Shown one piece after another: positions 27,543 through 38,151 of a stretch of 64,000 bases of DNA. How positions within the stretch are numbered: the stretch's first letter is position 1; each line of letters opens with the position of its first letter. Under the pieces are notes generated by a model. It did not search any database. It was not told the origin of the DNA and saw only the letters and a program-made list of their open reading frames with translations. The position numbers and the translations under genes were made by a program. Source of the stretch: Staphylococcus haemolyticus (GTDB lineage Bacteria > Bacillota > Bacilli > Staphylococcales > Staphylococcaceae); assembly GCF_006094395.1 (NCBI RefSeq), contig NZ_CP035291.1, positions 1,860,001-1,924,000 of the forward strand, given 5' to 3'.

Positions 27543-28718
27543 ATGGTTACTCAAAATAAAAAGATATTGATTATTACCGGCTCATTTGGAAATGGACATT
27601 TACAAGTGACACAAAGTGTTGTTAATCAACTCAATGAAATGAACTTGTCTCATCTATCAGTTATTGAGCATGATTTGTTTATGGAAGCACACCCAATCTT
27701 AACTTCTATTTGCAAAAAATGGTATATCAATAGCTTTAAGTATTTTAGAAATATGTATAAAAACTTTTATTATAGTCGCCCTGATGAATTAGATAAATGT
27801 TTTTATAAATATTATGGATTAAATAAATTAATCAATCTACTACTTAAAGAAAAACCAGACTTAATCTTATTGACATTCCCTACTCCAGTAATGTCAGTGC
27901 TAACAGAGCAGTTTAACATAAATATTCCAATCGCAACTGTTATGACAGATTACCGTCTACAAAAAAACTGGATAACGCCTAACTCTCATAGATATTATGT
28001 AGCTACTGACGATACTAAACGTGATTTCGTCAATGCTGGTATCCCTGCTTCTGATATAAAAGTGACTGGAATACCTATTTCCGATAAATTTGAATCTGAC
28101 ATCGATAAAGTGGCTTGGTTGAAGAAACATAATTTAAATCCTGATAAACCAACTATTCTGATGTCTGCCGGGGCATTTGGTGTATCAAAAGGATTTGACT
28201 ATATGATTGATAACATCCTTCAGAAAAGTCCACAATCACAAATCATAATGGTTTGTGGTCGTAGCAAAGGGCTAAAACGTACTTTAGAAATGCAATTTAA
28301 ATCATATGACAATGTCCTTATTCTAGGATATACAAAACATATGAATGAATGGATGGCATCAAGTCAACTTATGATTACAAAACCAGGTGGCATAACGATT
28401 TCCGAAGGTTTAACACGTAGTTTACCAATGATCTTCTTGAATCCGACTCCAGGTCAAGAACTTGAAAATGCATTATATTTCCAAGATAAATCATATGGCA
28501 AAATCGCGAATACACCTGAAGAAGCTATAGATATTGTTTCTGATTTAACAAATCACGAGTACCGCTTACAAGCTATGACTAATAAAATGACTGAAGAAAA
28601 GGTTAACCATTCAACTTATAGACTATGTACCGATTTATTAAATATCTTGGACAGTTCATCACAACAACAAGAAATATATGGAAAGGTTCCTTTATATGCC
28701 AGATTCTTCGTTAAGTAA
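27543..28718 (+). CDS. ugtP: Diglucosyl-diacylglycerol synthase
   Basis: This 391-residue glycosyltransferase (GT28, YpfP/UgtP) adds two glucose units from UDP-glucose to diacylglycerol, making the glycolipid anchor of lipoteichoic acid. The N-terminal lipid-binding Rossmann domain has [18 protein letters not shown]; the C-terminal UDP-glucose domain has [13 protein letters not shown], then [20 protein letters not shown] and PGQELENA, the nucleotide-sugar site. It is a peripheral inner-membrane enzyme. The start follows AATGGAGGGTGACTATTA. ltaA follows immediately with overlap, the known ypfP-ltaA operon. Confidence 0.96.
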   Translation: MVTQNKKILIITGSFGNGHLQVTQSVVNQLNEMNLSHLSVIEHDLFMEAHPILTSICKKWYINSFKYFRNMYKNFYYSRPDELDKCFYKYYGLNKLINLLLKEKPDLILLTFPTPVMSVLTEQFNINIPIATVMTDYRLQKNWITPNSHRYYVATDDTKRDFVNAGIPASDIKVTGIPISDKFESDIDKVAWLKKHNLNPDKPTILMSAGAFGVSKGFDYMIDNILQKSPQSQIIMVCGRSKGLKRTLEMQFKSYDNVLILGYTKHMNEWMASSQLMITKPGGITISEGLTRSLPMIFLNPTPGQELENALYFQDKSYGKIANTPEEAIDIVSDLTNHEYRLQAMTNKMTEEKVNHSTYRLCTDLLNILDSSSQQQEIYGKVPLYARFFVK

Positions 28719-29892
28719 TAAAGGAATTAGTAAAAACTTCAAGATAATGCTCGTTATTTTGTTCTTAATGGAGTTTGCACGGGGAATGTATGTATTAAGT
28801 TACGTTAATTATTTACCAACCGTTACCTCTATTGCTGTTGCAGTGACTTCAGCGGCATTATCAATTCACTTTATATCCGATGCGGCAACGAATTTTGTCA
28901 TCGGATTTCTTTTGAAAAAATTTGGTACTAAGCTAGTATTAACCTTAGGTTTTTTATTAGCTTTTATTAGTTTATTCTTAGTCATTTGGTTCCCAACTAA
29001 TCCAATAGTTATCATTTTGAGTGCTATCATGTTGGGGATTGCTGTTAGTCCTATATGGGTTATCATGTTATCTAGTGTAGAAGAAGCACAACGTGGTAAA
29101 CAAATGGGCTATGTTTACTTTGCTTGGTTATTAGGGTTACTCGTAGGATGGGCATTTATGAATGTTCTAGTTAAATTACATCCTACTCGATTTGCATTTA
29201 TGATGTCACTTGTTGTAGTCATTGCATGGGTATTGTATTATTTTGTTGATATTAAATTAACAAATTATAATACTAAACCGGTTAGTGAACAATTAGGACA
29301 AATCGTTGATGTTATGAAACGTCACTTAGTGTTATTCCCTGGTATTTTATTACAAGGTGCTTCTATTTCAGCATTGCTACCTATACTACCTACATATGCT
29401 ACAAAGGTAGTAGGCGTAAGTACTATTGAGTACACCATTGCCATCGCCATAGGTGGTGCCGGTTGTGCCTTTTCAATGTTATTCTTATCTAAGATTATTG
29501 ATAAAAATAGTAAAGGCTTTATGTATGCAGTTATTTTTACAGGTTTTATACTATTCACAGCATTTATCTTCGGTTTATCTTTAGTAACAAATATCCTTAT
29601 CGTTTGGATTGTAGCGATATTTATAGGTTTAATGTATGGGATATTATTGCCTGCATGGAATACATTTATGGCAGGACAAATTGATCCCGCTGAACAAGAA
29701 GAAACTTGGGGCGTATTTAATAGTGTTCAAGGATTTGGTTCTATGATAGGTCCTTTATTTGGAGGCTTAATCGCTCAATTTTCTAATGGTTTAAATAATA
29801 CATTTTATTTTTCTGCAGCAATCTTTTTAGTATTAGCGATATTCTACGGTGTTTATTTTGTAAAGTATCGAGGCAAAGCAAATCGTTTCTAA
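28696..29892 (+). CDS. ltaA: Glycolipid flippase LtaA (MFS)
   Basis: LtaA moves diglucosyl-diacylglycerol across the membrane for lipoteichoic acid assembly. It is a major-facilitator protein with about 12 membrane helices over 398 residues; the early [20 protein letters not shown] helix carries a buried Glu and Arg. The ATG at 28696 (product [10 protein letters not shown]) gives the family's normal length and has GGAAAGG upstream; a longer frame from 28678 is less likely. The start lies inside the 3' end of ypfP (23-bp overlap), so expression is coupled. Confidence 0.94.
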   Translation: MPDSSLSNKGISKNFKIMLVILFLMEFARGMYVLSYVNYLPTVTSIAVAVTSAALSIHFISDAATNFVIGFLLKKFGTKLVLTLGFLLAFISLFLVIWFPTNPIVIILSAIMLGIAVSPIWVIMLSSVEEAQRGKQMGYVYFAWLLGLLVGWAFMNVLVKLHPTRFAFMMSLVVVIAWVLYYFVDIKLTNYNTKPVSEQLGQIVDVMKRHLVLFPGILLQGASISALLPILPTYATKVVGVSTIEYTIAIAIGGAGCAFSMLFLSKIIDKNSKGFMYAVIFTGFILFTAFIFGLSLVTNILIVWIVAIFIGLMYGILLPAWNTFMAGQIDPAEQEETWGVFNSVQGFGSMIGPLFGGLIAQFSNGLNNTFYFSAAIFLVLAIFYGVYFVKYRGKANRF

Positions 29893-29912
29893 TAAAAAGT
29901 AGATAAAACACT

Positions 29913-29960
29913 AAAAATCTAGTTAATGTACATCATACACTGTACATTAGCTAGATTTTT
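29913..29960. terminator. Bidirectional terminator after ltaA
   Basis: AAAAATCTAGTTAATGTAC pairs with GTACATTAGCTAGATTTTT with one mismatch. It serves ltaA and the convergent 2H phosphoesterase gene. Confidence 0.9.
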
Positions 29961-29980
29961 ATTTTACATATTATTTAATT

Positions 29981-30490
29981 TTACGCTAACTTAAAAGTAT
30001 CAATCACTTTCCATTTATCCTCTTCTTCGTCATAGCGTAATAATGAAAGTTCTTCAATTTTTTCTTTAAGGTCTACCCCTACTAATTCTACTTGACCAAA
30101 TATATCCTCGAATTCTTGGCTTGTTAAACCTTGAGCAATCGTAAAGTGTGGCACGAATGGATGCTCAGCTTCACCATGAAAATCTTCAGTATTAAATAAA
30201 TTGAAAAGTTGTTCTAATTCATCAGTTTTAGCAACTTTAAAATAAATTACATTGTTAGTTGGTTTAAAACTTGAAGCTTTTGTAGCATGAACATCTACAG
30301 GTCCGAAACCTTCTAATCTTTTTTTAACTTCTTCTTTTACTGAATCTAATTCATCATCATTGATTTCAAAGTGTGATTTGATCGTAATATGAGGCATGAT
30401 ACGTGCATACTCAGTATCATAACGTTTACGATAACCATTCACTTCATCTTGAAATGATTTTGACGGAATTAATGCTAATCCTATATTCAT
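29981..30490 (-). CDS. YjcG-like 2H phosphoesterase / 2'-5' RNA ligase family protein
   Basis: This is a 169-residue two-histidine (2H) phosphoesterase. Both catalytic HxT motifs are present: PHITIKS near residue 32 and PHFTIAQ near residue 114. Family members act on 2'-5' or cyclic phosphodiester bonds in RNA or nucleotides; the natural substrate of YjcG is not known. The ATG at 30488-30490 follows AAAGGAGGAATTTCA. It is neighbour to the YjcH-like esterase on the same strand, as in Bacillus (yjcG-yjcH), but about 180 bp separate them. Confidence 0.88.
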   Translation of the reverse strand: MNIGLALIPSKSFQDEVNGYRKRYDTEYARIMPHITIKSHFEINDDELDSVKEEVKKRLEGFGPVDVHATKASSFKPTNNVIYFKVAKTDELEQLFNLFNTEDFHGEAEHPFVPHFTIAQGLTSQEFEDIFGQVELVGVDLKEKIEELSLLRYDEEEDKWKVIDTFKLA

Positions 30491-30670
30491 TGAAATTCCT
30501 CCTTTGTTTAACATATTACCATTATAGCAAAATTCTATATTTTACGTTATTAGTTAGCAGAACTTTTTTGAAAAGGTTTACAATATCTAAACAATTTATT
30601 TCGTAGTATTGTACATTAAATAATCTCAATTACATCTTAGCATTGATTATCCTATTAAAAATACAAGTAA

Positions 30671-31435
30671 TTAAACCTCATTTGACTCTTGTGTAATTAG
30701 CTCATCGCTTAAATAATATTTAAGTATGTCTGATAATAGAGGTTTCCAAGATTTCCAGTTATGTCCACCCTCAAATTCTAAATAATGATATGTGAGCCCT
30801 TTGTCTTTAATTACTGTTGCTAAATCTCTATTTGGCGTTAAAAAGTTTGCACGTTCTCCAGTTGTTGGCAAAGCAAAATCTTCTTCTTCTAAACCAATAG
30901 CGTGCCAAATAGACAATTCACTATATTGTATACACTTATTAAATTTATCTATTACAGTTTCATCTGAATGCGGGCTAAGCATTGCTACTTGACTGAAAAT
31001 AGTTGGGTAAGTCAAGGCGGTTAAAAGTGCTATACTACCAGCAAGACTATCTCCCATTAAAATTCTGGCATTACCTACTTTATAAGTTGGAAACGTCTTA
31101 TCAATAAATGGTAGCAACTCTTTACCAACAACTTGTACTGTTTTATGACTTCTAGTACCCTGCGGATGGAATTCTTCTCTACGTTTATCAACATCTTCAT
31201 AATGAAATCCAATTATAATGGCTCGTTGAATTTCATCTTCTCTTCTCAACCGTTCATATTCACGTTGAAGTCTTCCAAATCTTAAAAAATCTAGCCCGTC
31301 AAAACATATAATGACTTGATACTTAAATAATTCAGAGTAATCTTCAGGCAAATATACTGATAATGTAACATCTCTTTCTAAGATATTACTATGTAATATA
31401 TGTTTATTAATTTTGCCTGGTTTGAAATTCGACAT
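30671..31435 (-). CDS. Putative esterase (YjcH-like, esterase-D/enterochelin-esterase fold)
   Basis: This 254-residue alpha/beta hydrolase is of the esterase D/Fes type. The nucleophile elbow is GDSLAGS around residue 120, an early strand motif QVIICFDGLDFLRFG forms the oxyanion side, and a late GGHNWKSW supplies the catalytic histidine. There is no signal peptide, so it is cytoplasmic. The start is an ATG after AGGGGGCGTCAATATC. It is next to the YjcG-like gene. Substrate unknown; siderophore or thioester hydrolysis is possible by fold only. Confidence 0.85.
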   Translation of the reverse strand: MSNFKPGKINKHILHSNILERDVTLSVYLPEDYSELFKYQVIICFDGLDFLRFGRLQREYERLRREDEIQRAIIIGFHYEDVDKRREEFHPQGTRSHKTVQVVGKELLPFIDKTFPTYKVGNARILMGDSLAGSIALLTALTYPTIFSQVAMLSPHSDETVIDKFNKCIQYSELSIWHAIGLEEEDFALPTTGERANFLTPNRDLATVIKDKGLTYHYLEFEGGHNWKSWKPLLSDILKYYLSDELITQESNEV

Positions 31436-31721
31436 GATATTGACGCCCCCTAAATAGAATATACTTATTGTATCAAGATAATGATGACTTTTAAATCTCT
31501 GATAAAAATCTAATGTTTCATACTCACGAAATTTGGTAATTTATACAGAGTTATAACACTTTTTCAAAATGTAGCTCTATATTTATTAATTTCAATATTA
31601 AATATGAACTTCATTAATCTCAGTGTACCTCTCTAGAAGTTAAAATTTCCCTTTTTAACGCGTCTTAATTGATATATACTAATTAAATAATGAACAAATG
31701 AAAATAGGAGGACGTAAGCTT

Positions 31722-32807
31722 ATGCTTAACAAAGTTTGGTTCCGAACAGGAATTGCCCTAGTTATCTTGTTCGTGCTAATTAAATTGTTTATGGAAGTAC
31801 AAAGTGTTTTTGCACCTATTGTAACCATTATCGGTTCTGTATTTCTTCCATTTATGATTAGCGGATTTTTATTCTATATCTGCTTACCTTTCCAAAGTAT
31901 TCTTGAAAAGTGGGGTTTCCCACGTTGGGCAAGTATCACTACAATTTTTATTGGTTTAATTGCTATTATTGCTATCGTAGTCGCATTTATAGCACCAATT
32001 ATTATCTCTAACGTGAATAGTTTAATCAAAGCAACACCATCACTGCAAAAAGAAGCTGAACATATTGTTAACTTCTCACTTACGCAAATGGATAAACTTC
32101 CAAGTGATGTAACAGATAGAATTAATTCTGCTGTAAAATCAATTGGTGATAGTATGACTGGAATTTTGGCTAATTCATTTACATACTTAACGTCATTTAT
32201 TTCAACTGTCTTCTTACTTATCATGGTACCGTTCTTCTTAATTTACATGTTAAAAGATCATGAAAAATTCATTCCTGCTCTTGCTAAATTTTTCAAGGGA
32301 GAACGTAAAGTATTTGTAGTCGACTTAATGAAAGATTTAAACTTCACATTAAAATCATACATTCAAGGACAAGTGACTGTAAGTGTTATTTTAGGGGTCA
32401 TTTTATATATTGGTTATACCATTATTGGTTTACCATATACACCTTTATTAGTACTATTTGCTGGTGTAGCTAACTTAATACCTTTCTTAGGACCATGGTT
32501 ATCATTTGCACCTGCAGCTGTGCTCGGTATCATAGATAGTCCTACTACTTTTATTTGGGTTTGTGTTGTTACATTAATCGCTCAACAACTTGAAGGTAAT
32601 GTGATTACACCAAATGTTATGGGTAAATCTTTAAGTATTCACCCACTTACAATAATTGTTGTTATTTTAGCCGCAGGAGATTTAGGTGGTTTCACACTTA
32701 TTTTAATTGCCGTACCACTCTATGCAGTACTTAAGACTATTGCGAGCAATGTCTTTAAATATCGTCAACGCATTATTGATAAAGCTAATAGCGACGTTAA
32801 AGACTAG
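31722..32807 (+). CDS. AI-2E family transporter (PF01594)
   Basis: This 361-residue membrane protein of the AI-2E (YdiK/PerM-like) family has two N-terminal helices, a soluble segment of about residues 85-145 and further helices. Family signatures include VANLIPFLGPWLSFAPA and QQLEGNVITPNVMGKSLSIHPL. Relatives have been linked to Na+(Li+)/H+ antiport as well as signal export, so function is open. The ATG at 31722 follows AATAGGAGGACGTAAGCTT; an upstream in-frame ATG at 31698 overlaps no good site. It stands alone and is followed by a strong terminator. Confidence 0.88.
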   Translation: MLNKVWFRTGIALVILFVLIKLFMEVQSVFAPIVTIIGSVFLPFMISGFLFYICLPFQSILEKWGFPRWASITTIFIGLIAIIAIVVAFIAPIIISNVNSLIKATPSLQKEAEHIVNFSLTQMDKLPSDVTDRINSAVKSIGDSMTGILANSFTYLTSFISTVFLLIMVPFFLIYMLKDHEKFIPALAKFFKGERKVFVVDLMKDLNFTLKSYIQGQVTVSVILGVILYIGYTIIGLPYTPLLVLFAGVANLIPFLGPWLSFAPAAVLGIIDSPTTFIWVCVVTLIAQQLEGNVITPNVMGKSLSIHPLTIIVVILAAGDLGGFTLILIAVPLYAVLKTIASNVFKYRQRIIDKANSDVKD

Positions 32808-32836
32808 ATTGATATAAATTTAAAAAACGTTTCAGT

Positions 32837-32871
32837 AGTGAACTTGAATTTACAATGCATTCAAGTTCACT
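32837..32871 (+). terminator. Terminator of the AI-2E gene
   Basis: AGTGAACTTGAAT pairs with ATTCAAGTTCACT, followed by TCTTTTTG. Confidence 0.9.
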
Positions 32872-32892
32872 TCTTTTTGTAAACATAAAAAA

Positions 32893-32915
32893 ACTTGGTG
32901 CTGTACACACCAAGT
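32893..32915 (-). terminator. fabI terminator
   Basis: ACTTGGTG pairs with CACCAAGT around a 7-base loop, followed on the minus strand by TTTTTTTATG. Confidence 0.9.
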
Positions 32916-32930
32916 AATTGATTTAATTTA

Positions 32931-33701
32931 TTATTTTATTGCGTGGAAACCACTATCTACATGGATATTCTCACCAGTTACGCCACTTGAGAAATCACTC
33001 AATAAGTAAGCAGCTGTTTTACCTACTTCTTCTTGATCCACATTTCGTCTTAATGGTGCACGTTCTTCAATTTCTTTAAGGATTGTGTTGAAACCACCAA
33101 CACCTTTAGCACTTAACGTACGAATTGGACCAGCAGAAATAGCATTTACTCGAATGTTGTCCGGGCCTAAATCATAAGCTAAATATTTAACATTAGCTTC
33201 TAAACTTGCTTTAGCTACACCCATCACATTATAGTTTTGAACGGCAAATTCACCACCAAGGTATGTTGTTGCAACAATACTACCACCGTTTGGCATTATT
33301 TTCTTCGCTTCGTGCGCAACAATTGTTAATGAATATGAACTGATATCTTGCGCAAGTAAGAAACCTTCACGTGATGTTTCAGAGAAACGTCCACGTAAGT
33401 CTTCAATATTTGCAAATGCGATAGAGTGATATACGCCATCAATATTGCCTACTTCTTCGCCAATTTTAGCGAAACCATTTACTACATCTTCATCTTTTTG
33501 AACATCGATTTGATATAATTTTGGCTCTTCTTGGTTTAATTGTTCTAATAATTTTTCTAATTCTTTGCGGCTACGGTCTTTACGATAAGTGAAAACAAGT
33601 TTAGCCCCTAATTGATCTAATACCTTTGCAACGCCAAATCCGATACTACGTTTATTAGCAATACCCATAATTACGAAGGTTTTATTTTCAAGATTAATCA
33701 T
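32931..33701 (-). CDS. fabI: Enoyl-ACP reductase (NADPH)
   Basis: FabI reduces the trans-2-enoyl-ACP double bond in the last step of each fatty-acid cycle and is the triclosan target. The 256-residue SDR protein shows the cofactor loop GIANKRSIGFG, the NADPH-selective YRKDRSRKE, and catalytic Tyr157/Lys164 in YNVMGVAK. The ATG at 33699-33701 is used (product MINLENKTF, AAGGAG upstream); the frame extends seven codons further without support. It has its own terminator and no obvious FapR box upstream, unlike fabH. Confidence 0.96.
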   Translation of the reverse strand: MINLENKTFVIMGIANKRSIGFGVAKVLDQLGAKLVFTYRKDRSRKELEKLLEQLNQEEPKLYQIDVQKDEDVVNGFAKIGEEVGNIDGVYHSIAFANIEDLRGRFSETSREGFLLAQDISSYSLTIVAHEAKKIMPNGGSIVATTYLGGEFAVQNYNVMGVAKASLEANVKYLAYDLGPDNIRVNAISAGPIRTLSAKGVGGFNTILKEIEERAPLRRNVDQEEVGKTAAYLLSDFSSGVTGENIHVDSGFHAIK

Positions 33702-33834
33702 TCGAAATAACTCCTTAATCATCGTTTTTTATATCTTAATCTCACTGTACAAACAATGTAGACTAATCTAACGTTATTATTTTACCATTTTTGCTTCATA
33801 ATTATAAAGCAATATTATTACCTGGTCATATAGG

Positions 33835-34005
33835 AAATAGGCTGGGACAAAATAAAATGTCTCAGCCTATTTTATCATTTTGTCAGTAGCTGACTGATTT
33901 GAAAATGCGCTTGAATCAAGCTTTTTTCAAACCTAGTCATCCTTGCCGTGGTAGTACAACGAAATAAATTTTGAGAAAATATTATTTCTGTCCCACTCCC
34001 AGACG
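33835..34005. repeat. Staphylococcal intergenic repeat with end hairpins
   Basis: The stretch begins with a hairpin (AAATAGGCTGGGACA / TGTCTCAGCCTATTT, 33835-33873) and ends in CTGTCCCACTCCCAG. Inside it are AATGCGCTTGAATCAAGC and AAATTTTGAGAAAATATT. I recognise this as a repeat family scattered between staphylococcal genes; only this copy is in the window. The CTGGGACA core at both ends is also found in the IS1272 terminal repeats. Confidence 0.65.
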
Positions 34006-34026
34006 TCTAATATTGATTTTTCTATA

Positions 34027-35871
34027 TTAATAATAAAACTCTAGATCTGATTTTAACTCATCTACGTATTCTTTTGAACCAGTCACGATAAGTCTATCTT
34101 TGTATCTAAGTTGTGTATCACCATGAGGCACGATTGATTCATTATTACGAATAATTCGAACGAAGATAATATCTCCGCCAAATGGGAAATTACGTAGTTG
34201 AATATTTTCATATTGATGATTTAACATTTCAATTTCATACAATGATGTTTCAACATTGCTTAAAATGTTTAACATATTTGGTGTTTCAATTAAGCCTTGT
34301 AGGAAGATTTTATTACTAATGAAATTACTGAATACTTCAATACCTTCACCTTTCATTTCTTCATCTTCGTTACTATTTTCAAGTCGACAAATTACGCGTT
34401 TAACATCATGTGCTTTGGCTAATTTTGCCACATCACGGTTAAGACTATCATCATTAGCAGAACAAACTACGATGTCTTGATTGAATAACCCTAATCTTTC
34501 TAGGAGTTGTTCTTCATAATTCGCTATTTCTACAACAGTTATATGGTCAGATAAATTACGCTTATCTCCTAAATCTTTGCGATAATATAATGTCACATTA
34601 TATAAGTGTGGTGACAAGTTCTGTACAATTGGAATCGTCAATTGATTCTTGCCAATTAATGCAATATCAATTTTACGATTAGCCTCATCTGGAATTGGAA
34701 ACATTTTCTTGAAAATAATCGGTACAAACACACACGTGATGATTGCACTTAAAATCAATATGCCTGACATTTCAGATGATATTGTATTCAATTGCTCTGC
34801 AATTTTAGCAGATGCAATAACCAATGATAATGTTGAAGTAAGTAAAAATGCTGATGCTATCGTTGTCTTATTATCAAACCAACGTCTAATAAAGAAAACT
34901 GGAATTAATTTTGAAATAATAAAAGCTAGAATGAGCACCGGAATAATTAATAATAATGATGGTTCTTTAATTAATGACGGAATATTTAAATCAACACCAA
35001 CCATGATAAAGAAGATTGGAATAAAGAACCCGTATCCAAATGAATCAAGTGTATGCACTAATTCTTCATCTGGTTTCAGCAAGGAAACAACCACACCAGC
35101 TAAGAATGCGCCTAGTATATATTCAGCGCCTACACCCTCTGCAAGTGCAACTAAAAGAATAATTAATGCAAAGATTGCTCTTATACCTATTTGTGTAGTA
35201 CCACCAATTAAGCGATGTAAAAATTTCATACGCTTAAATACAACGCCTAATATATAGAAAATAGCAGTAAATACAAGTAAAATTGCTGAAAGCCAAACTG
35301 AACCATTACCACTACCATTGATACCACCGTAAATAGTTAACAGTACCATCGTTACTAGGTCAGCCAATACGGCTACTAATAATATAAATTGACCGATAGT
35401 TGTACGCATTATATTCATTTCTTTTAAAGTAGGCACTACGACACCTAGTGATATCGTTGATATGATAATTATCATTAATAAAACATCATCTACGAGTCCT
35501 AACCATTTGAACGCGTAAGCTAATATTACTGATATAATCATAATAAATGCGAATACGGTTAGCGCTAAATTAAGATGGCTTGGTACATCTTTTTCATGTT
35601 TGTTCGTACCTTGTCGATTTCTCTTATCTTTTTTAAAAGTGCTAAAGTCAATCTCTAATCCACTTAAAAACATTAAAAAGATAAAACCCAACGTTGATAA
35701 TATGTTGAGCATACTATCTTTATGTACTAGATTTAAGAAAGACTGTCCAATAATAATACCCATGATGATTTCGGCTACAACCACTGGTAAAAAATTGATG
35801 TTCAGTCTATTTATAATAATTGGTGTAAAAAATGCTGCTAGAACTACAATGACTAGTGAAAAGAACTCCAT
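34027..35871 (-). CDS. cpaA: CpaA-type cation/proton antiporter with RCK domains
   Basis: This 614-residue CPA2-family antiporter has about 12 membrane helices (residues 1-390), with VLADLVTMVLL in the transport core, then a cytoplasmic TrkA-N-like nucleotide-binding domain (about 400-520) and a C-terminal TrkA-C/RCK_C domain ending PHGDTQLRYKDRLIVTGS. In S. aureus CpaA the RCK_C domain binds c-di-AMP, which controls K+(Na+)/H+ exchange. The start is an ATG after AGGGGGACAAA, nine bases after the mgtE stop. The order fabI-cpaA-mgtE matches S. aureus. Confidence 0.92.
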   Translation of the reverse strand: MEFFSLVIVVLAAFFTPIIINRLNINFLPVVVAEIIMGIIIGQSFLNLVHKDSMLNILSTLGFIFLMFLSGLEIDFSTFKKDKRNRQGTNKHEKDVPSHLNLALTVFAFIMIISVILAYAFKWLGLVDDVLLMIIIISTISLGVVVPTLKEMNIMRTTIGQFILLVAVLADLVTMVLLTIYGGINGSGNGSVWLSAILLVFTAIFYILGVVFKRMKFLHRLIGGTTQIGIRAIFALIILLVALAEGVGAEYILGAFLAGVVVSLLKPDEELVHTLDSFGYGFFIPIFFIMVGVDLNIPSLIKEPSLLLIIPVLILAFIISKLIPVFFIRRWFDNKTTIASAFLLTSTLSLVIASAKIAEQLNTISSEMSGILILSAIITCVFVPIIFKKMFPIPDEANRKIDIALIGKNQLTIPIVQNLSPHLYNVTLYYRKDLGDKRNLSDHITVVEIANYEEQLLERLGLFNQDIVVCSANDDSLNRDVAKLAKAHDVKRVICRLENSNEDEEMKGEGIEVFSNFISNKIFLQGLIETPNMLNILSNVETSLYEIEMLNHQYENIQLRNFPFGGDIIFVRIIRNNESIVPHGDTQLRYKDRLIVTGSKEYVDELKSDLEFYY

Positions 35872-35880
35872 TTTGTCCCC

Positions 35881-37266
35881 CTATGTTAAATATGACATGA
35901 ATGTTGTTGCTAAACCAAAGTAAATTAACATACTTACAATATCATTAATTGTTGTAATAAATGGTCCGCTGGCTACGGCTGGATCAATATTCAGTTTATT
36001 CATAAATAATGGAATCATAGAACCAACTAACGTACCAACCGTCATTGCAATAGTAAGACTGCCTCCAACTATTAGTGCTAAAAATGGTTGTCTATATATA
36101 ACAACGATGATAATAAATAAAACAGTGGCACAAACTAATCCTGAAAGCAAGCCACTTCCCGCTTCTCTTAATGCAACCTTAAATTTACTTTGTTCATCAA
36201 TTTCCCCAGTAGAGATATTACGTACAGACACCGCAAGTGATTGTGTACCAGAATTTCCGGACATACCACTAATAATAGGTATAAATGCAGCTAATAATGC
36301 AACTTGTGATAATGTTGCCTCAAAACTACCTAATATAGTAGCGGTAATCATTCCTAAAAATGTAAGAATGATAAGCCAAGGTAATCGTTTAGTAGCAGTT
36401 TTCACAACAGAATCATTTGTTGAGTCAATATCAGATACCCCAGCTAAACGAGAGTAGTCTTCACTGGCCTCTTCATCCATAACATCTAGAATATCATCAA
36501 TTGTAATAATACCAAGTAAATGTTGTTGATAATCTATTACTGGCATTGCAATAAAGTCATAATCTCTCATTTTTTGAGCTACATCTTCTTGGTCATCTGC
36601 GACATTAACACTAATGACACGTTCACTCATGATATCTTCGATGTAAGCATCATTTTCTGCCACGATTAAATCTCTTAAAGATAATACACCAACTAATTGT
36701 CCGTCCGTGTTTACGGCAAAAATAACATAAATCGTTTCGGCATCTGGTGCTTGTTCTTTTACTAACATTAATGCTTCTTTAACCGGAGTATTGACATCTA
36801 AAGAGATATATTCCGTCGTCATGATACCGCCGGCTGTATCTTCTTCATAATGTAATAGATGCTTAATTTCATTAGCATCTTCACGGTTCATTAATGTCAG
36901 TAAACTAGCTACTTTGGGTTTCGAAAGTTCATTTAATATATCTACAGCATTATCTGAAGACATCTCTTCTAAAACTTTACTAGCATAATGTGCATTCATC
37001 GTATCAAAAAGGTCTTCATATGCTTCATCATCAATTTCTAATTGTTCAAAGAATTCCCCTACCTCTTGAGGTGATAAAAATTCAAATATCTTTTGTCTAT
37101 TTTCATTTGAAGTATCTTCAAAATATTCACTTTGTTCATATTCGTGCATTGCTAGAAATTCTTCTCTAAATCGATCAATGTCGTCTTGTTTTAAAAGATC
37201 ATCTAACAAATTTTGGTTATATACTTCATCTTTATTATAGTCATTATTTTCTATTTCTAATGACAA
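35881..37266 (-). CDS. mgtE: Magnesium transporter MgtE
   Basis: MgtE is a Mg2+-gated channel. About 461 residues show the N-terminal superhelical MgtE_N domain, a CBS pair (EYISLDVNTPVKEAL and ERVISVNVADDQEDV, about 150-270) and five C-terminal membrane helices with the pore motif SGMSGNSGTQSLAVSVR. The TTG at 37264-37266 is chosen because GGAGGT lies seven bases before it; a TTG at 37281 overlaps the ribosome binding site. It is tightly spaced to the pseudouridine synthase upstream and cpaA downstream, suggesting one transcript from nadK or relQ onwards. Confidence 0.94.
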   Translation of the reverse strand: MSLEIENNDYNKDEVYNQNLLDDLLKQDDIDRFREEFLAMHEYEQSEYFEDTSNENRQKIFEFLSPQEVGEFFEQLEIDDEAYEDLFDTMNAHYASKVLEEMSSDNAVDILNELSKPKVASLLTLMNREDANEIKHLLHYEEDTAGGIMTTEYISLDVNTPVKEALMLVKEQAPDAETIYVIFAVNTDGQLVGVLSLRDLIVAENDAYIEDIMSERVISVNVADDQEDVAQKMRDYDFIAMPVIDYQQHLLGIITIDDILDVMDEEASEDYSRLAGVSDIDSTNDSVVKTATKRLPWLIILTFLGMITATILGSFEATLSQVALLAAFIPIISGMSGNSGTQSLAVSVRNISTGEIDEQSKFKVALREAGSGLLSGLVCATVLFIIIVVIYRQPFLALIVGGSLTIAMTVGTLVGSMIPLFMNKLNIDPAVASGPFITTINDIVSMLIYFGLATTFMSYLT

Positions 37267-37287
37267 CGTCGACACCTCCAAATCTTA

Positions 37288-38151
37288 TTATAATTCTGCA
37301 TAAATATTTTGTAGCCATTTATAATCTATTTCTATCTCAATTTCTCTATTATAAATTGGATGTATGAATGTCACTTTATAACATTGTAAAGATTGCGTAT
37401 GAATTTTAGGATGACTTCCTCCATATAAATCATCACCAACAAGAGGATGTCCTAAATAATTAAAATGAACACGTATTTGATGCGTTCTTCCAGTATGTAA
37501 TTTAATTTCACATAAACTCGCTTCAGGTTTGGTCATTACTGTTTCATATGAAGTCTTTGCGTATTTTCCTGAAGCATCAACTTTCCTAGTAATAATACTC
37601 TGGCTATCTCTAGCAATCGGTTCTTCTATAACACCACTCAATTGCATTTGACCATAACATACACACATATACCTTTTATCTATTGCACTCGTCGTCATTA
37701 AATGATGGATATGCCCATGCTTAGCAAATATTACAATGCCTTTAGTGTTACGATCTAAACGTGTAACAATATGCGGTACGATCGATGTATCGATTAACTG
37801 ACCAACATTTAAATAATAAAGTACACGTTCTATCAAACTATCGTGCGGATGTTCTCTTGACGGAGTGCTATTTAAATAGTTTGGTTTTGACACGATGATT
37901 AAATAATCATCTTCATACAATATTTCAATTGGATTACGTGATGGAATCAAATATGAGCTAGGTGTTTCATCAGGTAACATAATAGTTAACTTATCTCCTG
38001 CCATCATCATTTTCCTGACAGTTACATGACTGTTATTAATAATTAAAGCGCCATTATGTTTAATGGCGCTAATTGTCTTTTTAGAATATTGGTGACGCTG
38101 CAAAAAAGACTTAAGCATTTCATTATGCTGTATCACATATTCAAATTTCAT
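37288..38151 (-). CDS. RluD-family pseudouridine synthase
   Basis: This is a 287-residue RluA/RluD-type enzyme that isomerises uridine in RNA. The catalytic Asp is in [16 protein letters not shown] at about residue 138. [27 protein letters not shown] is the other family hallmark, and an S4-like N-terminus ([18 protein letters not shown]) is present. It overlaps the end of nadK by 4 bp. The exact RNA target is not deducible; Bacillus YjbO is the neighbourhood equivalent. Confidence 0.92.
   Translation of the reverse strand: MKFEYVIQHNEMLKSFLQRHQYSKKTISAIKHNGALIINNSHVTVRKMMMAGDKLTIMLPDETPSSYLIPSRNPIEILYEDDYLIIVSKPNYLNSTPSREHPHDSLIERVLYYLNVGQLIDTSIVPHIVTRLDRNTKGIVIFAKHGHIHHLMTTSAIDKRYMCVCYGQMQLSGVIEEPIARDSQSIITRKVDASGKYAKTSYETVMTKPEASLCEIKLHTGRTHQIRVHFNYLGHPLVGDDLYGGSHPKIHTQSLQCYKVTFIHPIYNREIEIEIDYKWLQNIYAEL

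Noticed and set aside
34649-35257. Long open frame (about 200 codons) antisense to cpaA
   Set aside because: It lies wholly within a convincing antiporter gene. Its composition mirrors the opposite strand and it lacks a start signal.
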